Positions 42,379-53,754 are shown, counted from the stretch's first letter. The stretch is 64,000 nucleotides of DNA from Micropterix aruncella (GCA_944548615.1 OX155971.1:24960877-25024876); one strand, 5' to 3'. Translations and numbers: made by a program. Notes: generated from the sequence alone by a model not told the origin.

Positions 42379-45300
42379 TCAATTGTCAGCTAGTAGCCCG
42401 GTACTTCTTACCAGACTAAGTAGGTCACTGACCTTCAAGTTGGGCAGATCGCTGGGTTCGAGAAAGGCTCGTCCCAGTAAACTGTGTCTTTTGGCGGCGA
42501 GCCCTGGACAGCGGCCAACAATGTGTATGCTGTCTTCAGGTTCCTCGCCACATATTCGGCAATCCTTGCTCTCAGTCAAGCCAAGGTTGAATAGATGAGC
42601 TCTAAGGGTCGTGTGTCCGGTGAGGAGACCGATAGTGGTTCTAAGGTTCTTCTTGCTCATGTCAAGTAGGGCCTTGGTTTTCTTCTGTAGTGGTTGCTCC
42701 ATCATGGCTTTTGCCTGGCGACATCCCTGACTCTGTTTCCAGGAAGCCCGATGTTCCTGCTCCAAGCAGTCCCTGATGATTTTCTTACCTGTAGCGAAGG
42801 GGACCCCTACAGCTGGCTCCACTGGGCAATCCAGTGTGCCCAGTTTTGCCAGTCTATCGGCCTCTTCGTTTCCGGGTATGCCTTGGTGACCCGGTATCCA
42901 CATTAGGGTGATTTTGTTGGATTTTCCCAATTTGTTGAGCTCCTGCATGCAGTCCTAGACCACAGAAGATTCTGTGGTGGCTTTAGCCAGAGCGTCCAGT
43001 GCTGCTCTGCTGTCAGAGCAGATGAGGATTTGTCTGTTTTTTACCTCAAGTCGACTTTGTAGTTTTATGCATTCCAATATGGCAAGTACCTCGGCTTGGA
43101 AAACCGTAGCGTATTGTCCAAGGGGGATGCTGATTCTGTGGTTGGTTTTGGGTCCGTACACGCCTGCCCCAAAACGTCCATTTGTTCCTGAGCCGTCGGT
43201 GAACCAGGCGTCTGCGTTGTGGCTTTGAAGCCACTGCGGATTTTTCCATTCTTCCCTGGTGGGGATTAGGATTTTATAGGATTTCTCTACCGAAATTTTT
43301 TTCCGTAGTCGATCCTGGGTCAGAGTGAATGGGCTTTTGTGGAGGAGGTTTAGCTCAGGATGATTGTGCCCTCCACGCTTCCACTCGCCCAAACACTTCA
43401 GTCTGTATGCTGTAAGTCTGGCGGAGTGGATGATGAGCTTGTCCAGAGGCGGGCAGCAGAGTGCCACCTCTAATCCCGCTGTTGGGGTGGTCTTCATGAC
43501 GCCAGTTGCAGCCCTCAGGTAGTTACCTTGAAGGCTTTTAAGCATTTTTACTGTCTCAAGCTTTTTCACCCTGGACCACCAGACTATTGCAGCATAGGTT
43601 AGTCTAGGCAGCAGTACTGCCCTGTAGAGCCATAAGGCGACCCTGGGTTTGAACCCCCAGGTTTTTCCCATGACTCTTTTGCACGTCCACAACGAGGCAT
43701 AGAAGGTTGTTCTCTTGCGCTCGAGGTGGTGCTTCCAAATGAGCTTTGGGTCTAGATAGACTCCAAGGTATTTAACTACTGTAGCGTATTCTATCTCCTT
43801 ATCCCATAGCTTGAGACACTCAACGGGTTCGGGTTTGTATTTTCTGGTGAAAATCATGGCCTTAGTCTTGCTTGGATTAGCGGATAGACCTCTGGCCTGG
43901 CACCAGTCTTGGGTGGTCTTAAGTGCTTTGTCCATGAGCTCCTTAAGTATTGATAGGAAGTTTCCTCTGACTACTATGGCCACGTCATCAGCGTAGCCGT
44001 AGACAGAGAGGCCTAGGTTTTGTAGATCTTTTAGGAGTTCGTCTACAACGATGCTCCACAAGAGGGGGGAGATGACTCCACCCTGTGGACAGCCCTTAGC
44101 AGGGATTCCCGTGATGGAGGTGTCGCCTTGATAGACGGTCAGATTCCTATTTGATAGCATACTCAATGTCCAGTCAATAATGGTCTCTGGTATTCCTCGT
44201 CTGTGCATAGCGTTTTTTATAGTTGCATATGATGTGGTGTCAAATGCTCCTTCGATGTCCAGGAATACTCCCAGAGCGTAACCTGTCGCCGCTAACTGTG
44301 TCTCTATTGTGCTCACCAGGTGATGTAGGGCAGTGTCCGTAGATCTGCCCTCCCTATAGGCATACTGAGCATCAGCAAGCGGTTGAAGAGCTAGGTGGTT
44401 GTTTTTCAAGTAGCCGTCAACTAGTCTCTCCAGTGATTTCAGGAGAAAGGAGGTGAGGCTAATGGGTCTGTAGTCTTTGGCAAAGATGTGGCCGTTCCTG
44501 CCTGCCTTTGGAATGAACGTGACTCTTGCGCTGCTCCAGGTATGAGGGACGTGTCTGAGGGCTATGCTCGCTCTGAGTACCTTTGTTAGAGGGCCCAGCA
44601 GCTGGCTTAACCCTTTTTGTAGTAGGACTGGGTATATTCCATCCGGTCCAGGTGATTTGTAGGGGTCGAAGGTGCTCACGGCCCATTCTACTGCTTTTGG
44701 ATTAACTATCTTGGCTGCAAGGGCCCACTCCCTGGGCTTGTGGAGCCTCTTGGAGTTCTCCCCTGCGGCAATTGGGTGTGAGGATTCCTGGAAGCCCGGA
44801 AAGTGTGTTTCCATTAGGAGCTTCAAGGTTTCCTTGGTGTCGCTTGTGTGTCCCCCCTCTGGTCGTTTAAGGCATCCCAGCTGGGGGCGGTTGTTAGAGC
44901 TGAGGATCTTGTTGAGCCTGGAGGCTTCGGAAGCTGTTTCCACGCTCTCACAAAAGTCCCTCCAGCTTCTTCGTTTGGCTTTAACAATGGCCTTGTTGTA
45001 TTCGTTTCGGGCGTTTTTGTATTCCTCCCAAAGATGTTGCGAGTTAGTGTTGTGATTTCTCGCCCTATTGAAACACCTTCTCAGCGTAAGCCTGAGCTTG
45101 GTCAGCTCTGGGTTCCACCATGGGACCTTTTTTGAGAGGTTTTTTTGTTTCAAAGGGCAATTCTGCTCGTAGGCGTCTATAACGGCATTAGACAGTGATA
45201 GTGCAGCTGTTTCTAGTTGCTCTTTGGTGTGGAATCGATTCGGAACCGTGGTGAGCTTGATAGCCAGGTCCCTATCGAATCCTTCCCAGTTGGTATTTCT

Positions 45301-46014
45301 AGGGTTGCGAGCCCACTGAATTTCCAATGAGTGCCGAAGCGTTAGATGGATCTGCCTATGGTCCGAGCCTGAGGGTTCATCTGAGACCCTCCAGTCTTGA
45401 ACCAGGTCGGCCACTTCTTTTGTGCAGATCGTGATGTCCAGTACCTCCTGTCTTCTTGAGTCTATGAAGGTAGGTTCTGTTCCTCTGTTGAGGATGGTGA
45501 GTTCATTGCCTAGGATAAAGTCATGCAGGCTTACCCCCCTCGGGTTTATGTTGGAACTACCCCAGCACACGTGGTGGGAGTTCGCATCGCAACCCAGAAG
45601 GAGTTGGAGCCCGTGTTGTTTCGCATATGTCACTAGGTTGGTTATATCTTCTTGCGGTGGCAGGTCAGTGGAGTCATAAGGCATGTATGCTGACCCAATG
45701 AGTAGATCCACCGTTCTGTCTCCTGTCAAGTTGATTTTTGTTAAATCGACCGTTAGGTCATCGCCGCTGAGTTGTGGCAGAAAAGTGGCTGTGACGCCCT
45801 TAGTGACCACGCAGGTCCTGAGTTTCCGAGTCGGTTGGGCCTTATGAATGGTTCCGCAACCTCCTAATCCACTTATAGTATCCCTAACAATCCAAGGTTC
45901 TTGGATTAGTGCTATACTTGTCTGCGCCACAGCCATGCTCCTGGTTAATATCGCCGAGGCGCTTTTGCTGTGGTGCAAGTTGATCTGGATTATGGGGACT
46001 TTTAGGTGGTTCAT
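42379..46014 (-). pseudogene. LINE ORF2: endonuclease, reverse transcriptase, RNase H; single in-frame TAG
   Basis: 1211 codons. Endonuclease: PIIQINLHHSKSASA, IALIQEPWIV, LLLGCDANSHHVCWGSSN, PSGSDHRQIHL. Reverse transcriptase: KSPGPDGIYPVLLQ, KDYRPISLTSFLLKSLERLV, QYAYREGRSTDTALHHLV, LGVFLDIEGAFDTTSYA, KGCPQGGVISPLLW, VYGYADDVAIVV. RNase H: DAWFTDGSGTNGRFGAGVYG, VFQAEVLAILECIK, ILICSDSRAALDAL (about residues 935-1010), then the TAG at 42955-42957 (codon 1020). In the same frame follow KITLMWIPGHQGIPGNEEAD (the last RNase H motif) and a C2HC-type tail, CRICGEEPEDSIHIVGRC. The stop removes the end of RNase H only; endonuclease and polymerase are uninterrupted, so partial activity is possible. 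Confidence 0.93.
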
Positions 46015-46958
46015 TTTGCTGTACCTCCTTCCGTTCCCTCCACTGCGTCCGACTCCTTCCTAGGCTTATTATCGAGCAGCCTTACGGATGCCCGTGCTAG
46101 CCCACAGTAGGGTCGGAAGTTGCAGGCCCTGAGAGTGGCCAATGAGGAGTCGCTCACCAGACAGGCGAAGTGGACGCTCGAGGCATCCTTCTTCGTGCTC
46201 CCCCTAGCGACGGCCCACCCATCGGTCTTCAGACCTGGGTTTTGCCTGTCGAGGAGTAGAAGTACTTTCTCGACAGTGTACTTGGGCTCCTCCACGTGGA
46301 CCACCACTCGATGGCGTTTGGGCAGCTCATCGACCGGCAGCACACACCCGGATTCACCTTGGACGAGTAAGTCCGTGGAAAGGCTTCTGAGCCAGTTCCC
46401 CGTCTCCTCATCTGCGCACGAGAAGACGATTGCACCGTCCCTCTCCCAGCTGCCGGTAAAGGATGGTGTTTTAGTGCCAACAGGAATTTCCATGATGGCG
46501 TCCACAATCTTGTCCCGGATGGCTTCTATGTCGCCGGCTTCAAGTTTTTTGTCAGGGTAGCCCCTTATTATGAGGGCTAGCCTGAGGAGTCCTTTCGTGG
46601 CCTGGGCGTAAGAACCTTGGTCGGAGACTTTCGGTCTTTTCCCTGTCGCCTGATGGGAGGGGCTTGGGGTGTTTGGCCCTTGTCTGGGGCGTTTAGGAGC
46701 CCCAGGGTCCTCTGCAGTCCCGTCCTCCGGCTTAGAGTTAGCACTGGAGGCTCGGGGGTTAGCAGTTAGCCCCTCTCTCATCAGTTTTTTGTAGCGACGC
46801 CTTGCGGCGCCGTTATATCTAATGCGGGTTTTGGGTGGGCTTTTTGATGGGCCCGCCCCCGCGTTGGGTGCCTCCTGTGGTTCGCTTTGAGACAAAGCCA
46901 CCCCCTGGAGTGCTTCACTTAAGTTTATTTTTGGTGGTGTACTGTTTGTTTGATCCAT
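46011..46958 (-). CDS. LINE ORF1 (DUF4780-type Gag-like protein)
   Basis: 315 codons from MDQTNSTPPKINLSEALQG at 46958. The N-terminal 130 residues are basic, proline- and serine-rich (PSKSPPKTRIRYNGAARRRY; KRPRQGPNTPSPSHQATGKR). The C-terminal half has the order I know from DUF4780 proteins of insect LINE elements: GSWERDGAIVFSCADEETG, LPKRHRVVVHVEEPKYTVEK, LLLLDRQNPGLKTDGW and FRPYCGLARASVRLL. No zinc knuckle. Presumed RNA-binding partner of ORF2. The frame is open further upstream to 47159, but that part overlaps the 5' UTR and I chose the ATG where composition changes. It looks intact. Confidence 0.85.
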   Translation of the reverse strand: MDQTNSTPPKINLSEALQGVALSQSEPQEAPNAGAGPSKSPPKTRIRYNGAARRRYKKLMREGLTANPRASSANSKPEDGTAEDPGAPKRPRQGPNTPSPSHQATGKRPKVSDQGSYAQATKGLLRLALIIRGYPDKKLEAGDIEAIRDKIVDAIMEIPVGTKTPSFTGSWERDGAIVFSCADEETGNWLRSLSTDLLVQGESGCVLPVDELPKRHRVVVHVEEPKYTVEKVLLLLDRQNPGLKTDGWAVARGSTKKDASSVHFACLVSDSSLATLRACNFRPYCGLARASVRLLDNKPRKESDAVEGTEGGTAK

Positions 46959-47299
46959 TTTGTTCCCACGAGTTCCGCGGTAGTGCGATATCACCCGGAC
47001 AGAGCCGCGTATGACCGGGGCTTGGCTTATACTACCCGGAGGACGCCCGGTATCCGGGAGGCACCGTAAGAGACGCAGCACTCCCTGCGCCATGCAGCCA
47101 TTAGCACGGTAGCTTACACCTCGGCTTGGAGAGTTGGTCCGCGGTGGGGCCTTCCACACACAGTGTATTAGCCGCCACTACCCGAAGAGCACCCGGCCTC
47201 GGGTATCATCCCTCGAGCCGGGGTCCCTTCGGGCGTTCTCCTATCCGCCACCTGGAGACGCGCCCGGTTGGTGCTCAGCCGCCGGGTGTTTTGTTTGTA

Positions 47300-48645
47300 C
47301 ATACCGTAACATTTTATTATCGGTTGCATTCCAAACCTCCGCATATAACTTTAGGCAAGGTAAACGCCCTCCCCAACTCCTCTTCACCGAGTCTCAGCGT
47401 GAATGTTTGCGTGTCCGCAACGCGCCTATAATATGACGGCACCTCCAGGAATTGTGTTTCTAATAATTTTTAAACCCTCGCTGAATACCTGAAACGGTAA
47501 AGTAGATATATTTAATTTAAAATGTTTATTAATTTACTAAAAAAAAATATTAAGGAATTATTTTGCAGAATGATTTTGCATCACTCCTAACTACGCAGTG
47601 CCTGTTTCTAGGAAAACGCCAATTTTATATGATATTTGTATTTTAAAAGTTTAGTTTTATGAAGAGATGGTAAGAAATTGTTATAGTTTATTAAAAAAAT
47701 ACGTTATTAAAAAAATCTGAATAATCATTTGAAAAATTAAAAAAAATTGTAGAAAATATTATAAAATAAATGTCACTACATAATATTAGGTTATAAAAAT
47801 AAAAAGCTAAAATACCTCTTGTTTAAATATGTGCAATTTATATTGTTAGAGATGTGTGGGTGTGTAAATTGTGTGTGTGAGTGTGTGTGAATATGTTGCT
47901 ATTTTCTTATTGTTGTTGAGGATACTTTCAGTTTCCGTTCTTCCTTTAATAATTAACCACTGAATAAAAACTTTTTTAAGGACCACCTGTGTCAATCCGG
48001 AAATATCGAAGTGATTTCTTAAAATATTCCTTTAATCTAGGAGCAAGGTTTGGTTTAGTTTAGTAATGGCGTTGTCCAAACGATGTAAATTTTTGGGTAC
48101 TTATACATATTGTGGTAACTGCGCCAATTTTGTGTTCTTAGCAGGAAACGATATCTGCTTGTGCGCGATTGAAATTTAAAGCAGTTAAACAATATGCTGT
48201 GTGAGTACAAAGTATACATTCCTAAGAATTCTCGTATGGAGGGTATGTCAGCAGCATATGGAGTTTAATGACCGGGACGTGTTGCTTAAACTTTGTAATG
48301 TATATCATGTTTTTATTGCCACTCAGTTTACTGACGTATATATTATGCTAAGTTAGCTGTCCAACATGGTGTGTCCAGTGACCGAACATCGTAATATACT
48401 GTCTTTTATGGATATTTACTGCAAATAATGTGCATTGAATAAATAATGGATAATTTAGTATCATTGGGTTATCGTGTACTTAATTAGCCATATTTAAGAA
48501 TATTCCGAATATCAAAACTCTGAAACGGCTCATAATTAAGACGAGTTCTAGTAGTAAAAATTATTGTACATAAATAGATCTTTCCAATAGTATATACTTT
48601 ATTGTTTTAAAAGAGTTGGGCCCAGCGTCCATTTTTTCTTGCCTA
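47300..48645. other. no gene seen
   Basis: Mixed DNA to 47450, then AT-rich with a (GT)n-like patch at about 47865-47895. No ORF with recognised features. Confidence 0.4.
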
Positions 48646-48649
48646 TTGG

Positions 48650-49285
48650 AATAGAATAGAATAGAATAACTTTATTGTACTATAAAAACATAACTTAATG
48701 AATATTACGCTGGTTTTATAAAAAAGACAATTTATGCACAAATGGCGGACTTATCGCTATAGTCAACCATTTGATATCTTACAGTCAACCATTTGATAAA
48801 ATAATTCCTTATTTTCACCGTACGAAGAAGTAGTAAAGTTAAATTTAAAATAAACTTATACAGATATATGTCAGTAACTTATGCTGAGGTTGCCCAGGGA
48901 AGGATAAAGGAGAGGACAAGGTGAGGTATTTGGTTAGTGGCTGTGTAAAAATAAATGTTTCTTCAACAACTTTTTGAAAGTATGTAGCATGTAGCATGCC
49001 TGATAGAGTGAGAGAGCTGATTCCATAAACGAGCAGAATGGACTGTAAAAGACTGCGTGTAAAAAGAAGAATGATGTATCGGAATGGCGAGTGTGTTGTC
49101 CCGGCTTGATCGAAGTGGAAGACCGTGGCCTCCCAAAGGGTTGAAATTCTCCTTGAGATAGGAGGGTGAAGTGGGGTTATTGAGTATGTTGTAGAGTAGC
49201 GACAACCTATGCAAATTTTTTCGATCGCGAATAGGAAGCCAATGAAGTTTCTCACGGAAGTTGCTCACAATGAAGTTGTTCACTA
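48650..49285 (-). mobile_element. 5'-truncated LINE
   Basis: Minus frames: REKLHWLPIRDRKNLHRLSL, LYNILNNPTSPSYLKENFNP, LGGHGLPLRSSRDNTLAIPI, SFYTQSFTVHSARLWNQLSH, then a frame loss near 48990. The 3' UTR includes the hairpin region (48735-48790, 'ggcggacttatcgctatagt') and an (AATAG)n patch at 48655-48680. Confidence 0.85.
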
Positions 49286-49289
49286 TTCA

Positions 49290-49545
49290 ATGCCCTAAGG
49301 CTATGGGTTAATAACACAGAAAGCCGGTAAATAACAACATATAACGGAATTAAAATACTACAAAACAAGGGAAATTAACAAAAACGGTTGCCACCCCAAG
49401 ACTTTTTGTAGGACTAATTTGTAATGCCTAAGGCGGCGCGGTTTGTTACTTGACTAAGGGCGGGTTTGAGTGAAGTGCCAAAAGATAGCCTGTATGTATA
49501 AATAAATAACATGGCGGAATTTACATATTATTACAGTAGCTTGTA
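49290..49545. other. no gene seen
   Basis: Non-coding, no repeat recognised. Confidence 0.3.
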
Positions 49546-49757
49546 TGAGGGAGTTAATGGGCCCTTGCTGAGTTGGCCACAAAAACCCATTCTGTTCAGG
49601 GTTGGTCACACTCACGGGTCAACACCCATCCGACGGCCTCCACGCATGAAGTGCGAGCCTGGGTAGAACTCTGGCCTTGGTCAGTTTCCCCTGGGAATCA
49701 CACTTCTGGCGCTCCTGGACGGTCTGCGCACCGTGCGGCGCAAGCCAATTGACTGTG
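49546..49757 (+). mobile_element. SINE-like family, 5' part only
   Basis: 'gggagttaatgggcccttgc', 'tgagttggccac', 'tcacgggtcaacacccatcc', 'ctggcgctcctggacggtct' and 'gcaagccaattgactgtgc', then unrelated sequence. This is the only clear copy that keeps the 5' end and lacks the 3' end, so it is probably a deletion product rather than a separate insertion. Confidence 0.8.
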
Positions 49758-50250
49758 CAAACAAATCGATTTTTAGCAGCAAATATCTATGAAATAATTA
49801 ATTTTTACTTGAAGATGGCTTCCATCGCAGACGGTCAATTTACAACCCGCTCCAGTCTTTCGGCACTTATCTATGGCAGTATGAATATTTCACGAATAAA
49901 AAACGTCGAATAAACTTGTTGCAGTGATGCTCACATCCGGGGGCAATAATTGCCCCTGCTTTTTATCTCCCTTTAGCGATGGCCATCTGGTAGTTTTGCC
50001 GCCGCCGCCGGGCGTTCGGAGCGAAAAAGCGACGATGCTAGCAAAAAGGAGAATCAAAAACCGAAAGCTGGATGAAAAACAGTAAATTGCATTTCGATAC
50101 ATGCGGGCGCCTCAGCGACTCTGTGATAATATGGCCAATACACTATTTCTCTGGATCAGCAGGGGAAATGGTCATTTTACAATATTCTCTAAAGCAGAGG
50201 TTGGTAATCTTTTTACAAGCTCTATTTTAATGTGTAATGTTCGCGTGTAC
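49758..50250. other. no gene seen
   Basis: Non-coding. 'gccgccgccgccgggcg' at about 50000 is a small G+C-rich patch. Confidence 0.35.
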
Positions 50251-50254
50251 ATAG

Positions 50255-50860
50255 GATATAAACGAATTTACCGCGTGAAATTTGTAGCACCCGACGTTTC
50301 GGTGACGTTGCAACCGCCGTTGTCCTGGGTAGACTGAAAGAGCTGTCAATCCGTTGTTTTGCGGGTAGGCCGCATACCGCTGCCGCCACTGCGTAGGTTC
50401 TAACGGTGGTGGGGGGCCAGGCTTGGAGCGCGCGAATTTCGAAAATCCGTCTTGCACACAACACTCACTGTATCCTGTCTTACGTCCTTGCGTTCGGCGT
50501 TCGACGGCGGGACCATTTTAAGAAGAGGGTTCCACGTAGAAGAGAGTTTGTAACAGTCGTCTGTATTGAAGTTCGGGGTTCTTCTTATTGCAATGGCTTC
50601 CCGGATCATGCGAGAAAAGTAGAATTGTTCCTTGGATAGCACGAGCCCGGCCCCCCACCACCGTTATAACATACTCAGTGGCAGCAGCGATATGCGGCCT
50701 ACCCGCAAAACAATGCATTGACAGCTCTTTCAGTCTACGCTGGACAACGGCGGCTGCAACGTCACCGAAATGTCGGGTGCTACAAATTTCACGCGGTAAA
50801 TTCGTTTATATCCTATTTATAATATCAAACAACCGCGGTAGTCTCCGATTTTATGTTCGT
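50255..50860. mobile_element. Penelope-like element, inverted pair 1
   Basis: 50255-50637 is in minus orientation: the end of the GIY-YIG protein (EQFYFSRMIREAIAIRRTPN, YKLSSTWNPLLKM) followed by the terminal region 'caccgaaacgtcgggtgcta'. From 50638 the same terminal region is repeated in plus orientation (50640-50815). The two arms meet at 'ccttggatag|cacgagcccgg'. It resembles 50940-52460 but is shorter and more diverged. Confidence 0.8.
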
Positions 50861-51130
50861 GTGTACGTTTAAAAATTTGCAAACCACTTTTCAACCCCTT
50901 TCTTGTATCCAATTGAGCTGATATTTGGCACACATATATAAATAGGATAGAAAACGAATTTACCGCGTGAAATTTGTAGGACCCGACGTTTCGGTGACGT
51001 TGCAGCCGCCGTTGTCTAGGGTAGACTGAAGAGCTGTCAATCCGTTGTTTTGCGGGTAGGCCGCAAACCGCTGCCGCCACTGCGTAGGTTATAACGGTGG
51101 TGGGGGGCCGGGCTCGGAGCGCGGGAATTT

Positions 51131-51612
51131 TTAAAAATCCGTCTTGCACACAACACTCACTGTATCCTGTTTTACGTCTTTGCGTTCGGCGTTCGGCGGC
51201 GGGAACATTTTAAGAAGAGGGTTCCACGTAGAAGAGAGTTTGTAGCCGTCATCTCTATTGAAGTTCGGAGTTCTTCTTATTTCAATGGCTTCCCGGATCA
51301 TGCGAGGAAAGTAGAATTGTTCCTTGGATAGAACAATGGGATTTTGAAACTGCATCCAGTGGTTACTTCCGCTATCCAATATATGTTCGCAGATCGCCGA
51401 TTTTTCTCGCTGAACGTTTTTAACAGCTTTGATGTGTTTTGTCAGTCGCGTGGCTATGGGCCGTTTCGTTTGTCCAACGTAGGCTAGACCGCAGCTGCAT
51501 TCGACTTTATACACACCCGGGGTTTGCAGTGGTATTACATCCTTTACAGGCCTCAAAAATCGAGCTATATTTTGGGTCGGTTTGAAGATCGTTTTTATAT
51601 CGAATCTGTTTT
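51131..51612 (-). pseudogene. Penelope-like GIY-YIG domain, minus arm
   Basis: The minus arm reads NRFDIKTIFKPTQNIARFLR, VKDVIPLQTPGVYKVECSC, GLAYVGQTKRPIATRLTKHI, SAICEHILDSGSNHW and EQFYFPRMIREAIEIRR, identical to the plus arm except one residue (Lys for Glu before HIKAV). The frame upstream of NRFDIK (MSFVRIRSCACLV) is not Penelope-like, which marks the arm's end. Confidence 0.85.
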
Positions 51613-51670
51613 GGATACGGTCTGTGGATACGGAAAATATCACGAGACACGCACACGATCTAATACGGAC

Positions 51671-52321
51671 GAAACTCAAAAACCGAGCAGATCAAGAGCA
51701 TTCCTACCATACGTCAAGGGCGTGACTGATCGAATAAGTAAGATGCTAAACAGATTCGATATAAAAACGATCTTCAAACCAACCCAAAATATAGCTCGAT
51801 TTTTGAGGCCTGTAAAGGATGTAATACCACTGCAAACCCCGGGTGTGTATAAAGTCGAATGCAGCTGCGGTCTAGCCTACGTTGGACAAACGAAACGGCC
51901 CATAGCCACGCGACTGACAGAACACATCAAAGCTGTTAAAAACGTTCAGCGAGAAAAATCGGCGATCTGCGAACATATATTGGATAGCGGAAGTAACCAC
52001 TGGATGCAGTTTCAAAATCCCATTGTTCTATCCAAGGAACAATTCTACTTTCCTCGCATGATCCGGGAAGCCATCGAAATAAGAAGAACTCCGAACTTCA
52101 ATAGAGATGACGGCTACAAACTCTCTTCTACGTGGAACCCTCTTCTTAAAATGTTCCCGCCGCCGAACGCCGAACGCAAAGACGTAAAACAGGATACAGT
52201 GAGTGTTGTGTGCAAGACGGATTTTAAAAAATCCCGCGCTCCGAGCCCGGCCCCCCACCACCGTTATAACCTACGCAGTGGCGGCAGCGGTTTGCGGCCT
52301 ACCCGCAAAACAACGGACTGA
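51671..52321 (+). pseudogene. Penelope-like element C-terminal region with GIY-YIG endonuclease, plus arm
   Basis: Penelope-like polymerases end in a GIY-YIG endonuclease that nicks the target. Here RSRAFLPYVKGVTDRISKML is the linker after the (absent) polymerase. Then comes the Cys-flanked endonuclease core: TPGVYKVECSCGLAYVGQTK (GVY and YVG correspond to GIY and YIG), RPIATRLTEHIKA (catalytic Arg), CEHILDSGSNHW. The C-terminus is REAIEIRRTPNFNRDDGYKL, STWNPLLKMFPP and a basic end to the stop at 52321. About 215 residues are open without a break. No start codon of its own is expected. Confidence 0.88.
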
Positions 52322-52460
52322 CAGCTCTTCAGTCTACCCTAGACAACGGCGGCTGCAACGTCACCGAAACGTCGGGTCCTACAAATTTCACGCGGTAAAT
52401 TCGTTTTCTATCCTATTTAAAATGTCAAACAACCGCGATAGTTTTCGATTTTATAACACA

Positions 52461-52587
52461 TATATAAGTCCGGCGACAATGCAATATTATGGTACCGTCG
52501 ACTTGATTTGATGATGGGGACGGGATTCCAGTCCCAGTTCCAGTCCCTACAGGGACTGGAACTCTCTGATTTTTTGTTATTCTGAGT
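52461..52587. other. short linker after the Penelope-like palindrome
   Basis: A small inverted repeat (cagtcccagttccagtccct / agggactggaactc) near 52530-52565. Nothing else recognised. Confidence 0.4.
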
Positions 52588-52870
52588 AGAGTACTTTCCA
52601 GTAAACACGATGACCATGGTCAGAAGATGGAACCGAAACATTTCCAATGGAAATCCCTGATGGATAATGCTAAGACAGTCGAGTTGGGCCTCGTTTGTTG
52701 TGTTGTCTCGAGTACTTTCCATTTCACGTGATGACGAGGGTCTGAAGACAAGCCGGAAGATTGCCACTGGAAGTCCTCGATGTAAAGTGCTAGGATAGAC
52801 GAGTTTGGGCTCGTTTGTTTTGTTGTTATTAATACTTTCCAAATTTAGAGACGAAACGGAAATATCCATT
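52588..52870 (+). repeat. tandem repeat, 121-bp unit, about 2.3 copies
   Basis: 'agtactttccagtaaacacg' (52589), 'agtactttccatttcacgtg' (52710) and 'atactttccaaatttagaga' (52831) start successive units. Each has 'aagatggaaccgaaacattt'-like and 'gagttgggcctcgtttgttg'-like blocks. Units differ by about a quarter of their bases. Confidence 0.75.
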
Positions 52871-52874
52871 TTAA

Positions 52875-53400
52875 CCCCCCCCCCCCCCCCCCCCTGAGAC
52901 GATTAAGATCATCTCTAGATTGAATTATGTCTGTGTGTGTGTGTCACTCTGTGTTTGTGTGTGTGTGTATGTGTATGTGTGTATGTGTGTGTATACCTCC
53001 ACGATAGCTTCCAACCGCTTCATCTGATTAAGCTAAAATTTGGGTTGGAATATCTCTTCAAACGATACAAAAAGAAAACCGCAGAATTTAAGAAAATACT
53101 ATTTCGTATTAGAAAATAGCCAGTTTAATAACACGCAAACACTACATTTGCGGTCACAATCACTAGACACAATCACTCTCGGGGGGGGGGGATGGACGAG
53201 GGGGGCAGTTGGCGAAGGAGCAGGGGGTAGTTAGCGGGGGGAAGGAAAATTTTGGGTCTGGGGGGGGGGGGGGGGTAGGGAGAGGAGGGGGACTGGCAGA
53301 GGGGAGGGGGGTTTGGGGGTTGGAGGGTTTGGAGCGTGGGAGAGGGGGGTGATATTGTCTGCTTGCCGGGAAAGACTTGTGATGACACAATCGATTTTGA
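52875..53400. repeat. C-run/G-run repeat, copy 2 of 3
   Basis: 20 C's (52875-52894), 'tgagacgattaagatcatct', GT tract (52930-52992), 'ccacgatagcttccaaccgc', G-rich core (53180-53350, many runs of four or more G) and 'cttgccgggaaagacttgtg' near 53362. G-rich stretches on this scale can form quadruplexes. Confidence 0.7.
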
Positions 53401-53754
53401 AAAATCTTTTTATGGTCTGACAAATCTAAGAAATCAACAAGACATAAATTATTATTATTTCTTAGACTATTTAAACAATAATCTTATTAAACTTGGAATG
53501 TTTTTAAATTTTACCTAATTATATATTAAAAACTTAATATAATTTTGAATAAATTTGATTGATTATATTTGACTGGTTACTGTAGGCAAATCTTAAAAAT
53601 ATCAGTTCAAACTATTAAAATCATAAATTTAAATAATAATTGTTGCTTAATTACTCTACTACCTACTACCGAAAAAATTAAAAAATCGGTTGTGTCACCC
53701 CAAGACTTTCCTGACTAGTATCCGGGGAGGTGCGAAAAAACAGCGACATTTTTT
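53401..53754. other. no gene seen
   Basis: AT-rich. 'gtgtcaccccaagactttcc' at about 53693 is the reverse complement of the end block of the C-run/G-run repeat, so a reversed copy begins here. Confidence 0.4.

Larger units (their letters stand above)
42263..47299 (-). mobile_element. full-length I/LOA-type LINE with 13-bp TSD
   Basis: TGTTTTGTTTGTA is found at 42263-42275 and 47287-47299. The element between (42276-47286, 5011 bp) has a G+C-rich 5' UTR of about 330 bp, ORF1 (46011-46958), ORF2 (42379-46014), a 3' UTR of about 100 bp and a microsatellite tail (GTA repeats at 42276-42298; ACT/TAC-type on its own strand). ORF1 and ORF2 overlap as ATGA, which suggests coupled re-initiation. The RNase H domain after the polymerase argues for the I/LOA group rather than R1, Jockey or CR1. 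A perfect TSD and one stop codon make it a recent insertion. Confidence 0.93.
50940..52460. mobile_element. Penelope-like element, inverted pair 2 (near-perfect palindrome)
   Basis: 50945-51612 (minus orientation) mirrors 51749-52425 (plus orientation) with few differences by eye, around an asymmetric centre of about 135 bp (51613-51748). Both arms code for the same C-terminal segment and carry the same terminal sequence ('aaatttcacgcggtaaattcg', 'ctatcctattt'). The plus arm continues with 'caaacaaccgcgatagtt', also present at 50828 after pair 1. Neither arm has the reverse transcriptase, so both are 5'-truncated. Confidence 0.88.

Noticed and set aside
43811..45135. Open frames of 60-127 codons on the plus strand
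   Set aside because: Shadows of the minus-strand LINE ORF2.
52937..53119. Cys/Val-rich open frame
   Set aside because: Produced by the GT tract.
53163..53423. Proline-rich 86-codon minus-strand frame
   Set aside because: Arises from G-runs read on the opposite strand (CCC codons); not a protein signal.
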